From Candidatus Wolfebacteria bacterium (GTDB lineage: Bacteria; Patescibacteriota; Minisyncoccia; Phycocordibacterales; GCA-2401445): a stretch of 38,714 nucleotides of DNA. The translations under genes and the position numbers were made by a program. Location: the NCBI GenBank assembly GCA_002401445.1, contig NVTD01000002.1:1-38714 (forward strand), written 5' to 3'. The notes under the pieces are model-generated. The model was not told where the DNA came from. It ran no database searches and worked only from the letters and a program-made list of their open reading frames with translations. Below are positions 1-7,089 of the stretch, in pieces (position 1 is the first letter of the stretch; every line of letters begins with the position of its first letter).

Positions 1-70
1 TAAATATTGTATGGATCACCTCATTAATTAAAATAATGGTGAACTAGGTAGTATAGGCAATTTATTAATT

Positions 71-76
71 TATTAT
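71..76 (+). promoter_or_regulatory. -10 hexamer of a probable leaderless promoter
   Basis: TATTAT ends 7 bases before the ATG at 84, which would put the transcription start at or next to the start codon. No Shine-Dalgarno lies between them and no good -35 is visible. Confidence 0.4.
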
Positions 77-83
77 AAAAACA

Positions 84-1220
84 ATGAAAAATTTATTTAA
101 AAGTATAGTCGTATTTGGTTTGGCATTCGCATTTGCTGCGACCACAAATGCAGCTATTCTTGGTTCTGGGGCTGACTATACAATGAATAGCAGGGAGTCG
201 GTGCAAGAGAATCTGTATGTAGGTGCGGGAGCGATTACGATTGCTGGTCCTGTATTTGGTGACGCACATCTCGGTGGAGGGATGGTTTTGATTACTGGTG
301 TGATTAGTAAAGACGCTACAATTGTTGGTGGTCAGATAAATATTCATGAACGAGTAGGGGAGGATCTACGGGCCGTTGGAGGTTCTGTTATGGTTGGAGG
401 GGACGTTGGTCAAGATGCAGTTATTATAGGAGGGACTATAACAATCCTCCCTGATGTCTCAATCCTTGGTGATGCAATTCTTACTGGTGGACTGATTGTT
501 GTTCATGGAAATATTCAAAAAGATCTTATAGTTTCTGGTGGGGAAGTAGTCATTAACGGAATCATCAATGGTGATGTTAAAGTGAACGCTGGAGAAAAAT
601 TTACTTTAGGGGAGGACGCTTCAATCCGAGGTAATCTAGAATACACCGCAGGAGAAGAAGTAGAAATTCCTGCTGGAGTTGTTAGTGGCGAGGTTACTTA
701 CACTTCTTCTGCCAAAACCTTTAAAGGAGAAGATGGTGCTTGGGCAGCCGTTACAGCTTTCATCGGCATTATATTCTTGATTATTCTCGCGAGTGCATTC
801 TTGGCATATTGGATTGCACCAAATATGTCACAAGCAATCGCGGATGCTGCGACACGTAATTTCTGGAAGAATCTTGGATGGGGATTAGTTTCAGTAATCC
901 TTGTCCCTCTATTAATCATATTTAGTTTGGTTACTATTATTGGTATTCCATTTGGAATGTTTTGGTTATTTGCATACCTTATGGTGTCATCACTCACAAA
1001 GGTATTCTCTGGAATAGTATTTGGAGTACTTCTTGTGAAGCTATTTAAAAAGATGGATTATGTTGTCCTGTCTTGGAAGACTGTATTACTTGGTGCTCTT
1101 TCATTCCATATCTTGGTATTTGTACCGGTTGTTGGATGGATACTAGGACTAGTTATGTTTATTGTTGTTCACGGTACTATCGCACAGCTATTGCGCGATA
1201 AGATTTGGACACGGAGGTAG
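84..1220 (+). CDS. Bactofilin-like beta-helix protein with C-terminal membrane domain
   Basis: 378 residues. A signal peptide or first membrane segment (about residues 4-23, ending near TNAA) is followed by about 170 residues of short Gly/Val/Ile-rich repeats of the form V.GG.I.I.G.V..D, the periodicity of polymer-forming bactofilin-type right-handed beta-helices. From about residue 220 there are four or so hydrophobic segments rich in Ile, Leu and Phe. The likely topology is an exported beta-helix anchored by a membrane domain, and a structural or envelope role is plausible but inferred. The ATG at 84 follows an AT-rich stretch with a -10 hexamer and no ribosome-binding site. The next gene starts 21 bases downstream and may be cotranscribed. 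The family assignment is by repeat pattern only. Confidence 0.6.
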   Translation: MKNLFKSIVVFGLAFAFAATTNAAILGSGADYTMNSRESVQENLYVGAGAITIAGPVFGDAHLGGGMVLITGVISKDATIVGGQINIHERVGEDLRAVGGSVMVGGDVGQDAVIIGGTITILPDVSILGDAILTGGLIVVHGNIQKDLIVSGGEVVINGIINGDVKVNAGEKFTLGEDASIRGNLEYTAGEEVEIPAGVVSGEVTYTSSAKTFKGEDGAWAAVTAFIGIIFLIILASAFLAYWIAPNMSQAIADAATRNFWKNLGWGLVSVILVPLLIIFSLVTIIGIPFGMFWLFAYLMVSSLTKVFSGIVFGVLLVKLFKKMDYVVLSWKTVLLGALSFHILVFVPVVGWILGLVMFIVVHGTIAQLLRDKIWTRR

Positions 1221-1241
1221 AGGTGTAGAACTACATTAGTA

Positions 1242-1856
1242 ATGAAAATTAAAGATATACAATCTATTGTAAATCGAATCATTGAGGAACTGGTTCCCAA
1301 TTTTACTCAGAAAGGTCTGCTGATTGTTTCTCCCATCAGTGATGGTATTCTTCGTGGATTTTCTTTCGAAGGTTCAAGCTTTAATAAAGAATCATTCTAT
1401 GTAGATGTGTTTGTTCAACCTCTGTATGTTCCAGGTGAAGTTATTGATTTCAATTTAGGGAGACGTATCCTAGGAGAAAACTCTAGTGATAGGTGGGAAT
1501 TGAATGAAAAAAATGTATTTGAAAAACTTTTCTTTGCGATTAAATCTCAAGGTCTGCCAGTCGTGAATGTAGAAACCCCAGAGGCTCTTTGTTCATGGAT
1601 TGATTCTCTTCCTCCTGTTGGAGATGTTTATTCGAAGCAGGCAAAGGCATACTCCCTTGCATATACCGGTAGATTTGATGAGGCGATAGCTGAACTCGCT
1701 AGTTTAAAATTAGCACTTGATTTAAAAGTACCGTGGATGGTGGTAATTGATCAACGGGCGGATCAGTTACTAGAATTATTAAGAAAAAATCCATCTTCTG
1801 TGAATGAGAAGATGAAAGTATGGAGTAAGGAAACTCTGGGTAGGTTAAAACTATAA
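1242..1856 (+). CDS. Hypothetical protein
   Basis: 204 residues, not recognised. It is predicted soluble, with no signal peptide or membrane segment. The N-terminal 100 residues look like a mixed alpha/beta domain (LLIVSPISDGILRGFSFEG, then a VDVFVQPLY strand). The C-terminal half is helical and has a TPR-like stretch (YSLAYTGRFDEAIAELASL, near residues 140-160). It lies 21 bases after the beta-helix membrane protein, in the same direction, and is followed by a strong hairpin terminator, so the two probably form one transcription unit. Codon use and length support a real gene. No function is assigned. Confidence 0.6.
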   Translation: MKIKDIQSIVNRIIEELVPNFTQKGLLIVSPISDGILRGFSFEGSSFNKESFYVDVFVQPLYVPGEVIDFNLGRRILGENSSDRWELNEKNVFEKLFFAIKSQGLPVVNVETPEALCSWIDSLPPVGDVYSKQAKAYSLAYTGRFDEAIAELASLKLALDLKVPWMVVIDQRADQLLELLRKNPSSVNEKMKVWSKETLGRLKL

Positions 1857-1882
1857 ATTCAAGAGAAAGTTGAGGTAATGTC

Positions 1883-1922
1883 AGAAAGCCTAGCCTGTTT
1901 AAACAGGCGGGGCTTTCTTATT
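1883..1922 (+). terminator. Intrinsic terminator
   Basis: Arms AGAAAGCC and GGCTTTCT enclose a second inner stem (GCCTGTTTAAACAGGC) and are followed by TATTGT. It closes the first two-gene unit, and the -35 region of the next gene would overlap its end. Confidence 0.7.
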
Positions 1923-1936
1923 GTATACGCATACTT

Positions 1937-1942
1937 TACAAT
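1937..1942 (+). promoter_or_regulatory. -10 hexamer, probable leaderless promoter
   Basis: TACAAT ends 6 bases before the ATG at 1949. The predicted start site coincides with the start codon, and no Shine-Dalgarno is present. Confidence 0.45.
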
Positions 1943-1948
1943 AGATAA

Positions 1949-2938
1949 ATGCAAACAACATTCCAAATAATTATTGTGCTCGCGGCGATAGCAGGTTTTT
2001 CTCTTTCGTATTACATGTATCGCAAGAAGCGACGCAAAGAACATATGGTGTGTCCTCTTGATTCTGATTGTGAAGCTGTGACAAGCAGTCCATATTCACG
2101 TTTCTTTGGGATACCTTTGGAATTATTGGGAATGGTCTATTACGGGATTATTATATTGTCGTACGGTAGTCTGCTTGCTGTGCCTGGATATGGGTCAATA
2201 GCATTTTCTTTTGGACTGCTTTCAGTTTCTACACTCGCGGCGCTGTTCTCTGGGTATCTCACATCAATTCAGGCTTTTACTTTGAAGGAATGGTGTACAT
2301 GGTGTCTCTCTTCCGCTGCACTGTCGACTGTAATATTTATATCGACACTTTTTGCTTCATCGTATGGATTGATGGAATTACTCGACGAGTATCTACTATT
2401 ATTTGGACTACTCAATGCGTTCTCTCTAGCGCTTGGCGTTGGTGGTGTGACAATAAGCACAGTAATCTTTTTCAGGTTCCTTCGTGACTTTCGTATTTCA
2501 GAATTTGAGGCCTCAACACTACGTGTTATTTCACAGTATGTTTGGTTTACACTCGCAGCTCTTGTTCTAACTGGAATCGGTATATATCTACCACAGTTGG
2601 GAACACTCGCTGACAATGCTGTGTTTGCTACACAAGTACTTGCCCTTGTAGTTATATTGGTAACGATTGGATGTGTTGATTTTCTTATTGCACCAAAGTT
2701 ATTTAAAATATCACTCGGAGAGGAGCATGGACATATGATGGGAGAGCTGAAGACTCTTCGTAAAGGAGCGTATGTCTGCCTATTACTCGGAGCATTGTCA
2801 TGGTATACACTCTATTTTCTCAATGTAGTCGGAGAAGTTTTTGGACATTTTGATTTACTGATCAGTGCATATGGCCTTGTATTGCTTGTTGGGTTGGTTG
2901 TGGCATTTGTATTAGAGAAATTGCTGAATCTCGCATAG
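1949..2938 (+). CDS. Vitamin K epoxide reductase (VKOR) family membrane protein
   Basis: 329 residues, with about eight hydrophobic segments. The VKOR signature is complete: a loop cysteine pair (C35 and C41 in CPLDSDCEAVTSS), the following S/T-S-x-Y and FGIPLELLG segment, and the redox CxxC (C116-T-W-C119) in a later helix. VKOR homologues in bacteria reoxidise a periplasmic thiol oxidase such as DsbA and pass electrons to quinone. After the usual four-helix VKOR core there is a second membrane region (about residues 140-329) with no recognised motif, so the protein is about twice the core length. No thioredoxin-like domain is fused. It supports disulfide formation outside the cytoplasm in this cell. 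The ATG at 1949 directly follows a TACAAT hexamer. Confidence 0.85.
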   Translation: MQTTFQIIIVLAAIAGFSLSYYMYRKKRRKEHMVCPLDSDCEAVTSSPYSRFFGIPLELLGMVYYGIIILSYGSLLAVPGYGSIAFSFGLLSVSTLAALFSGYLTSIQAFTLKEWCTWCLSSAALSTVIFISTLFASSYGLMELLDEYLLLFGLLNAFSLALGVGGVTISTVIFFRFLRDFRISEFEASTLRVISQYVWFTLAALVLTGIGIYLPQLGTLADNAVFATQVLALVVILVTIGCVDFLIAPKLFKISLGEEHGHMMGELKTLRKGAYVCLLLGALSWYTLYFLNVVGEVFGHFDLLISAYGLVLLVGLVVAFVLEKLLNLA

Positions 2939-3004
2939 TTAGTTTTCGCGGTAGTAGAAACGTGTTATATTGGAAACCTTAACAACTATAAAGCTTTTTA
3001 AATT

Positions 3005-3817
3005 ATGAATTTTTTAGCAGGAGAGGAAAACGCTCGAGCGAGAGCAAAGATGATAAAGTCTGTACTGATATTGATGTTCTCAGCAACATTATTATTTATT
3101 ATTTTGGCACTTAATGGGTTGAAGACATACGGAACGATTGGTGCTGATATACAACCGGTTTCAACTATTACAGTTAGTGGAGAAGGCGAGGTTGTTGCAA
3201 CAGCAACACTTGCAACATTTAGTTACACTGTAAAAAATGAAGCAGACAAAGTTGCAGATGCTCAAGCAGAAGTAACAAAAACTATTGATGCAACGCTTGT
3301 AGCTTTAGGAGAGCAGGGTATTGAGGAGAAAGATATAAAAACCACAAATTACTCTATAGCACCTAGATATTCATACCCACAAATTCAGTGTTTCCGTGCA
3401 CCATGTGTTCAACCGGATCGAGTACTGGAAGGATACACCGTATCGCAAAGTATTTCGGTGAAAGTACGAGATGTAGACAATGCAGGAGTAGTTCTTGGAA
3501 GTCTGGGAGAAATCGGAGTTGATAATGTTGGCGGATTGAACTTTACCATTGATGAAGACGATGCACTAAAAAATGAAGCACGTGAGATTGCAATAAAAGA
3601 TGCAAGAAAGGAAGCAAAACAATTAGCGCAAGATCTAGGAGTACGTCTTGGGCGAGTAGTTAATTTTTCTGAGGGAGGAAGAGGATTTTATGCCAAATAT
3701 GCTGTAGCAGAAATGGCAATGGATGGAGCAATAGGAGGAGCTCTGTCTTCACCAAAAGTGCCAGTGGGAGAAAATACTATTACTGCAAACGTAAGTATTA
3801 CGTACGAGATAAAGTAG
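3005..3817 (+). CDS. SIMPL domain (DUF541) protein, membrane-anchored
   Basis: 270 residues. One hydrophobic anchor (about residues 17-37) precedes a SIMPL/DUF541 domain: the opening ITVSGEGEVVATATLATFSY, the TxNYSIxPRY segment near residue 118, and the closing VGENTITANVSITYEIK are typical. Members are exported, oligomerising proteins of poorly defined role (E. coli YggE relates to oxidative stress). A Cys-containing loop (IQCFRAPCVQPDR, near residues 128-140) is common in envelope-located versions and could form a disulfide, which fits the VKOR gene 66 bases upstream. A TTATATT box lies about 35 bases before the ATG, so this gene may have its own promoter. It is followed by a terminator. 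Confidence 0.85.
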   Translation: MNFLAGEENARARAKMIKSVLILMFSATLLFIILALNGLKTYGTIGADIQPVSTITVSGEGEVVATATLATFSYTVKNEADKVADAQAEVTKTIDATLVALGEQGIEEKDIKTTNYSIAPRYSYPQIQCFRAPCVQPDRVLEGYTVSQSISVKVRDVDNAGVVLGSLGEIGVDNVGGLNFTIDEDDALKNEAREIAIKDARKEAKQLAQDLGVRLGRVVNFSEGGRGFYAKYAVAEMAMDGAIGGALSSPKVPVGENTITANVSITYEIK

Positions 3818-3825
3818 ATGTAATT

Positions 3826-3855
3826 AAAAAACCATCTGAAAACAGGTGGTTTTTT
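3826..3855 (+). terminator. Intrinsic terminator
   Basis: AAAAAACCATCTG and the G·U-containing CAGGTGGTTTTTT form the stem, with a run of T at the end. Confidence 0.8.
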
Positions 3856-3861
3856 GTTGCA

Positions 3862-3870
3862 TGTTACAAT
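3862..3870 (+). promoter_or_regulatory. Extended -10 promoter, probably leaderless
   Basis: TGtTACAAT ends 6 bases before the ATG at 3877. The TGn extension could compensate for the missing -35. Confidence 0.5.
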
Positions 3871-3876
3871 TATCAT

Positions 3877-4308
3877 ATGCAAGTATTGTTTGAGGCACAA
3901 AGTGAAGAATTTATAGGTGCTTTGGGAGAGTACAAAGAAATTTGGACTTTGGAGGGAGAAAAAATTATTTCTGCTCTAGAAAAAAACTCTGGGAAAAAAT
4001 TTAATACTGAGGATATTCAGGTCATAATTTATGAAGGCATTAGTCGTTCCGGTAGAGAGGGAAGACCTATGATGTTGCGTGCTAGCTATACTCGAGATGT
4101 TAAATTGGGTACGCTTGTACATGAACTTGGTCATCGATTGCAGACTAATACAAAAGATATGACTTCTCTTGAGGTACACATGGAATTAAATGTATATTTA
4201 TATCCAACGTGGGTTGAGTTGTATGGAGAAGAATTTGCAGATATAATGGTTGAAATTGAGTCATCACGCACAGATATGTATAAGGAGGCGTGGAATACGT
4301 ATAAATAG
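3877..4308 (+). CDS. Small HELGH-motif metallopeptidase-like protein
   Basis: 143 residues with no signal peptide. A zincin motif HELGH (H82-E83-L84-G85-H86) sits in LGTLVHELGHRLQ, a helix context typical of minimal metallopeptidases. Several downstream acidic residues (for example in SLEVHMELNVYLYPTW, about 97-112) could give the third ligand. There is no other recognisable domain. The gene stands alone between a terminator and the secE promoter and has an extended -10 right before its ATG. The fold is inferred from one motif, so peptidase activity is likely but unproven, and the substrate is unknown. Confidence 0.6.
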   Translation: MQVLFEAQSEEFIGALGEYKEIWTLEGEKIISALEKNSGKKFNTEDIQVIIYEGISRSGREGRPMMLRASYTRDVKLGTLVHELGHRLQTNTKDMTSLEVHMELNVYLYPTWVELYGEEFADIMVEIESSRTDMYKEAWNTYK

Positions 4309-4311
4309 TGC

Positions 4312-4340
4312 TTGACTTTTTCGGCTCCAAGGCGTATAGT
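4312..4340 (+). promoter_or_regulatory. Promoter of secE-nusG-rplK
   Basis: TTGACT (4312-4317), a 17-base spacer and TATAGT (4335-4340), close to the sigma-70 consensus. The -35 directly follows the upstream stop codon. Confidence 0.75.
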
Positions 4341-4352
4341 ATGGAAGTTAAT

Positions 4353-4370
4353 AAAGCCCGAGAGGGCTTT
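4353..4370 (+). promoter_or_regulatory. Leader hairpin upstream of secE
   Basis: AAAGCCC, a GAGA tetraloop and GGGCTTT form a perfect 7-bp stem followed by TAAATTTGATTAATT and the secE ATG. It lies inside the predicted 5' leader, so it may attenuate or stabilise the transcript. A terminator role is weakened by the short T tract. Confidence 0.45.
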
Positions 4371-4385
4371 TAAATTTGATTAATT

Positions 4386-4574
4386 ATGGCTTTATTTCAA
4401 TATTTTAAAGATGTACGAGGCGAGCTAAAGCACGTCTCATGGCCAACACGTCACCAAGTGAGCGTGTTTACTGTTGCTGTTATTATTATTTCTTTAATTA
4501 CAGCTGCATACCTAGGACTGTTTGATTATCTTTTCTCACAAGTACTACAAGCGTTTACTAGTTTCTTCCTTTAA
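4386..4574 (+). CDS. secE: Preprotein translocase subunit SecE
   Basis: 62 residues, the short single-helix form common in bacteria. The amphipathic segment FKDVRGELKHVSWPTRHQV (about 7-25) is the hallmark of SecE (the E-L-x-K/H-V-x-W-P motif). It is followed by one transmembrane helix (about 27-50). SecE clamps SecY in the protein-export channel. It is the first gene of secE-nusG-rplK, with nusG starting 5 bases after the stop, and the order is the conserved bacterial one. Confidence 0.95.
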   Translation: MALFQYFKDVRGELKHVSWPTRHQVSVFTVAVIIISLITAAYLGLFDYLFSQVLQAFTSFFL

Positions 4575-4579
4575 TTACT

Positions 4580-5125
4580 ATGTCAAAACAACAAACATCT
4601 GGGGAGCGACACTGGTACGCTATCCATACATATGCAGGTTATGAGAACGCAGTCGTGCGTAATCTTTCACAGCGTATAGAGTCTCTTGGAATGGAGGACA
4701 AGATTTTTAATGTTCTTGTTCCAACTGAGAAAAAGATTAAGGTAAAGGGAAACAAACGAATAGAGGAAGATGAAAAGATCTATCCTGGATACGTTTTGGT
4801 GGATATGATAGTAACAGATGACTCATGGTTCATCGTTCGTAACACACCACGTGTTACAGGATTCGTTGGTTCAGGTGTTCATCCCGTACCACTTAATCAA
4901 AAGGAAATTGATGAACTGCTCGGACGAATGCAGGATGATACTGTAAAACATACAATTGATTTTGAAATTGATGACGTTATTCAGATTTCAGACGGTCCAT
5001 TTAAGGATCTAGAAGGAAAGGTGAGTGAGATAGATGAGGATCGAGGTAAGGTAAAAGTGCTTGTTTCAATGTTTGGTCGCGAAACACCGGTTGAGCTTGA
5101 TTTCTTGCAAATCAACAAGATATAA
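4580..5125 (+). CDS. nusG: Transcription termination/antitermination factor NusG
   Basis: 181 residues, the normal length. The N-terminal NGN domain starts HWYAIHTYAGYENAVVRNL and includes the YPGYVLVDM stretch. The VRNTPRVTGFVGSG motif ends the domain, and a C-terminal KOW domain (ISDGPFKDLEGKVSEID.., VKVLVSMFGRETPVELDF) follows. NusG binds RNA polymerase and links it to Rho or the ribosome. It sits between secE and rplK as in most bacteria. Confidence 0.97.
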   Translation: MSKQQTSGERHWYAIHTYAGYENAVVRNLSQRIESLGMEDKIFNVLVPTEKKIKVKGNKRIEEDEKIYPGYVLVDMIVTDDSWFIVRNTPRVTGFVGSGVHPVPLNQKEIDELLGRMQDDTVKHTIDFEIDDVIQISDGPFKDLEGKVSEIDEDRGKVKVLVSMFGRETPVELDFLQINKI

Positions 5126-5144
5126 GATAATCTAAATTTCTAAC

Positions 5145-5567
5145 ATGGCAAAAACAATACAAAAGAAAATAAAAGTACAAGTACCTGCAGGGAAGGCAAC
5201 ACCAGCGCCACCTCTTGGGCCTGTTTTGGGACAAGCAGGTATTAACATCGGAGAGTTTGTTAATCAATTTAATGATTTAACTCGAGATCGAATGGGAGAT
5301 ATCGTACCTGTAGTTATCACAGTTTATGATGACCGAAGTTTTGACTTCATCACGAAGACTTCTCCAGCAGCTCGATTGATTCTAAAAGCATTGAATATAA
5401 AGAAGGGAGCACACAAGAATCTCGTAGAGAATGTGGGGACTCTGACAAAAGACCAAGTAAAAGGAATTGCAGAGGAAAAGATGGTAGATCTGAATGCAAA
5501 TGACATAGAGGCTGCAATGAAGATCATTGAAGGAACAGCGAAATCAATGGGTGTAAACGTCAAATAG
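5145..5567 (+). CDS. rplK: 50S ribosomal protein L11
   Basis: 140 residues, full length. The N-terminal domain carries [19 protein letters not shown] and [12 protein letters not shown], and the C-terminal domain, which binds the 23S GTPase-centre RNA, carries [17 protein letters not shown]. It forms part of the stalk base where elongation factors act. In most bacteria rplA (L1) follows directly. Here the stop is followed only by a palindromic repeat and a terminator, and folA comes next on the opposite strand. This fits the reported loss of L1 in a large group of Parcubacteria. Confidence 0.97.
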   Translation: MAKTIQKKIKVQVPAGKATPAPPLGPVLGQAGINIGEFVNQFNDLTRDRMGDIVPVVITVYDDRSFDFITKTSPAARLILKALNIKKGAHKNLVENVGTLTKDQVKGIAEEKMVDLNANDIEAAMKIIEGTAKSMGVNVK

Positions 5568-5568
5568 T

Positions 5569-5622
5569 ATGGCTAAACCCTGCTCCGCAGGGTCGCCCGA
5601 ACAATCCGAAGGATTGTTTTAG
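5569..5622 (+). repeat. Double-palindrome intergenic repeat with an 18-codon open frame
   Basis: Two perfect hairpins stand in series: ACCCTGC-TCC-GCAGGGT (5577-5593) and AACAATCC-GAA-GGATTGTT (5600-5618). A frame starting ATGGCTAAA one base after the rplK stop would encode 17 residues (MAKPCSAG...). It begins like a ribosomal gene but runs straight into the hairpins, so it is probably not a real gene. Confidence 0.5.
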
Positions 5623-5650
5623 GGGAGTCGCAGTTAAATAATTTAAATAG

Positions 5651-5687
5651 AAAAACCAGTCGGCGCAATATGCGTCGACTGGTTTTT
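5651..5687. terminator. Bidirectional terminator between rplK and folA
   Basis: AAAAACCAGTCG and CGACTGGTTTTT form a 12-bp stem with A and T tracts on both sides, serving both converging units. Confidence 0.8.
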
Positions 5688-5696
5688 GTTTGTCTG

Positions 5697-6203
5697 CTAT
5701 TTCTCCAACACAACCCAACTAAAGCGAAGGCCTTTATCTGTGGTAATTTCTTCGCGAGATACTTCTGTTTTAAATTCTGGATAGTCTGGGAAGAAAGTAT
5801 CGGAATCTGGTACAGTGTCATCGATTAAGGTAAGATACATGCGATCTGTGAAGGGAAGAGATGTAGAATATATTTGTCCACCTCCTGCGACGAATACTTC
5901 CTCGGTGTCTTTACTGCGCGCGTATTTGAGCGCATCCTCAATCGAGTTAAAAATCTGAACTCCTTCTTCCTCAGGCTTCCATTCTGGATTGCGTGTAATA
6001 ACGATATTTTCTCGACCCTTCAAAGGGCGATATTTCGCTGGAATGGATTCATAGGTCTTACGACCCATAATAACTGGGTGACCCATGGTTGTGTCCATGA
6101 AGTGCTGCATGTCCTCTTTAGAACGCCAAATAAGGTCGTTCCCACGCCCTAATTCACGGTTACGTCCTATTGATGCTATGATACTAATCTTTGGATTGTT
6201 CAT
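5697..6203 (-). CDS. folA: Dihydrofolate reductase
   Basis: 168 residues from the preferred start. It reduces dihydrofolate to tetrahydrofolate with NADPH, regenerating the cofactor consumed by the thymidylate synthase nearby. Motifs: ISIIASIGRNRELGRGNDLIW (N-terminal strand and Met20-type loop), HPVIMGRKTYESIP, IVITRN, VFVAGGGQIY (the cofactor GG) and the YLTLID strand. An in-frame ATG 15 bases upstream (6218) exists. I prefer 6203 because MNNPKISIIAS matches the family start and because a minus-strand TACAAT hexamer ends 6 bases before it, which would make the upstream ATG untranscribed. It converges on rplK and diverges from the dCMP deaminase gene. Confidence 0.95.
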   Translation of the reverse strand: MNNPKISIIASIGRNRELGRGNDLIWRSKEDMQHFMDTTMGHPVIMGRKTYESIPAKYRPLKGRENIVITRNPEWKPEEEGVQIFNSIEDALKYARSKDTEEVFVAGGGQIYSTSLPFTDRMYLTLIDDTVPDSDTFFPDYPEFKTEVSREEITTDKGLRFSWVVLEK

Positions 6204-6205
6204 GG

Positions 6206-6219
6206 TATCATTGTACATA
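6206..6219. promoter_or_regulatory. Overlapping divergent promoters of folA and dCMP deaminase
   Basis: On the minus strand TACAAT (6215-6210) ends 6 bases before the folA ATG at 6203. On the plus strand TATCAT (6206-6211) or TACATA (6214-6219) precedes the ATG at 6224. The two starts are only 20 bases apart, so the promoters must overlap. Confidence 0.4.
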
Positions 6220-6223
6220 TCTT

Positions 6224-6715
6224 ATGGAAGAAGCAAAATACAACCGACCATCTTGGGATGATTATTTTTTTGAAATAACGGAAAGTGTGAGCCGACGCGG
6301 TACGTGTGATCGCGGTCGTGCTGGTGCTGTGATTGCTCGTGACAAACGCATACTTTCAACTGGATATGTTGGGTCACCAATAGGTAGTCCACACTGTGAC
6401 GACATTGGACACGAAATGCATATCGTAAAAGATGGAAACGGCAAAGAGACACAACATTGTATTCGCACATCACATGCTGAGCAGAATGTAATTGTGCAAG
6501 CTGCACGTAATGGCATCGCACTTGAGGGAGCAACGTTATATTGTAAAATGACACCCTGCTACACGTGTGCCAAAATGATTATAAATGCAGGAATTGTTCG
6601 TGTTGTTGCACTAAAGGACTACCACACCGCCGACCGCACAAAAGGTGTTTTTAAAGAGGCAGGAGTCCAGTTCGATTTACGTAGCAGTGAAATAGTAAAA
6701 TATAATAATCAATAA
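6224..6715 (+). CDS. Deoxycytidylate (dCMP) deaminase, ComEB-like
   Basis: 163 residues. It deaminates dCMP to dUMP, feeding thymidylate synthase. Zinc-site motifs are HAE (about 84-86, in RTSHAEQNVIVQAA) and PCYTC (about 111-115, in KMTPCYTCAKMIINAGI). The insert GSPHCDDIGHEMH is typical of the dCMP rather than the cytidine deaminase branch. A longer frame starts at TTG 6191, but its extra residues have no family match and would overlap the folA promoter, so the ATG at 6224 is chosen. The MazG-like gene follows after 1 base. Confidence 0.92.
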   Translation: MEEAKYNRPSWDDYFFEITESVSRRGTCDRGRAGAVIARDKRILSTGYVGSPIGSPHCDDIGHEMHIVKDGNGKETQHCIRTSHAEQNVIVQAARNGIALEGATLYCKMTPCYTCAKMIINAGIVRVVALKDYHTADRTKGVFKEAGVQFDLRSSEIVKYNNQ

Positions 6716-6716
6716 A

Positions 6717-7034
6717 ATGAGTGCAGATTTGAGACAATTACAGAAAGAGGTGTATCAAAATAAAATTGATAAAGGCTTTAATACTACTGATGTAGCAATG
6801 GAATTTTGTCGTGCACACGAAGAGCTTTCTGAAGCGTTTAAAAAATATAATGCAAAAGAAGATGGTGTACCCGAAGAGATGGCGGATGTTGCGATATTTT
6901 TACTCGGTATGGCAGAGATGCTTAATTTTGATCTCGAGAAAGAGATTGTACGTAAGGTCGCGATTAATAAAAAGCGTAAATATGAAAAAATAAATGGCGC
7001 GTGGATTCGTGTAGCAACAACAGAGGATCCTTAG
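6717..7034 (+). CDS. MazG-like nucleotide pyrophosphohydrolase
   Basis: 105 residues. The all-alpha NTP pyrophosphohydrolase motif is visible: EFCRAHEELSEAFKKY (the E-x3-E helix) followed by GVPEEMADVAIFLLGMAEML (the E-x2-D helix) and a basic VAINKKRKYEK end. Such enzymes split NTPs or dNTPs to the monophosphate and pyrophosphate, cleaning up non-canonical nucleotides. Its place directly after dCMP deaminase suggests a role in dCTP/dUTP turnover, but the substrate cannot be read from the sequence. Confidence 0.85.
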   Translation: MSADLRQLQKEVYQNKIDKGFNTTDVAMEFCRAHEELSEAFKKYNAKEDGVPEEMADVAIFLLGMAEMLNFDLEKEIVRKVAINKKRKYEKINGAWIRVATTEDP

Positions 7035-7055
7035 AGAGTTATAAAGAATATAAAC

Positions 7056-7086
7056 AAAAACAGCCCGTGAAGGCTGTTGTTTTTAT
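7056..7086. terminator. Terminator between the MazG-like gene and thyA
   Basis: AAAACAGCC and GGCTGTTGTTTTT form the stem, with A-rich and T-rich flanks that could serve both converging genes. Confidence 0.75.
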
Positions 7087-7089
7087 TAT

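Noticed and set aside
14-23. GGATCACCTC, like the 3' end of 16S rRNA
   Set aside because: The preceding bases do not match the conserved end of 16S rRNA, so it is a chance match.
698-997. Antisense open frame of 99 residues
   Set aside because: Lies wholly opposite the beta-helix membrane protein, with no family features and no promoter.
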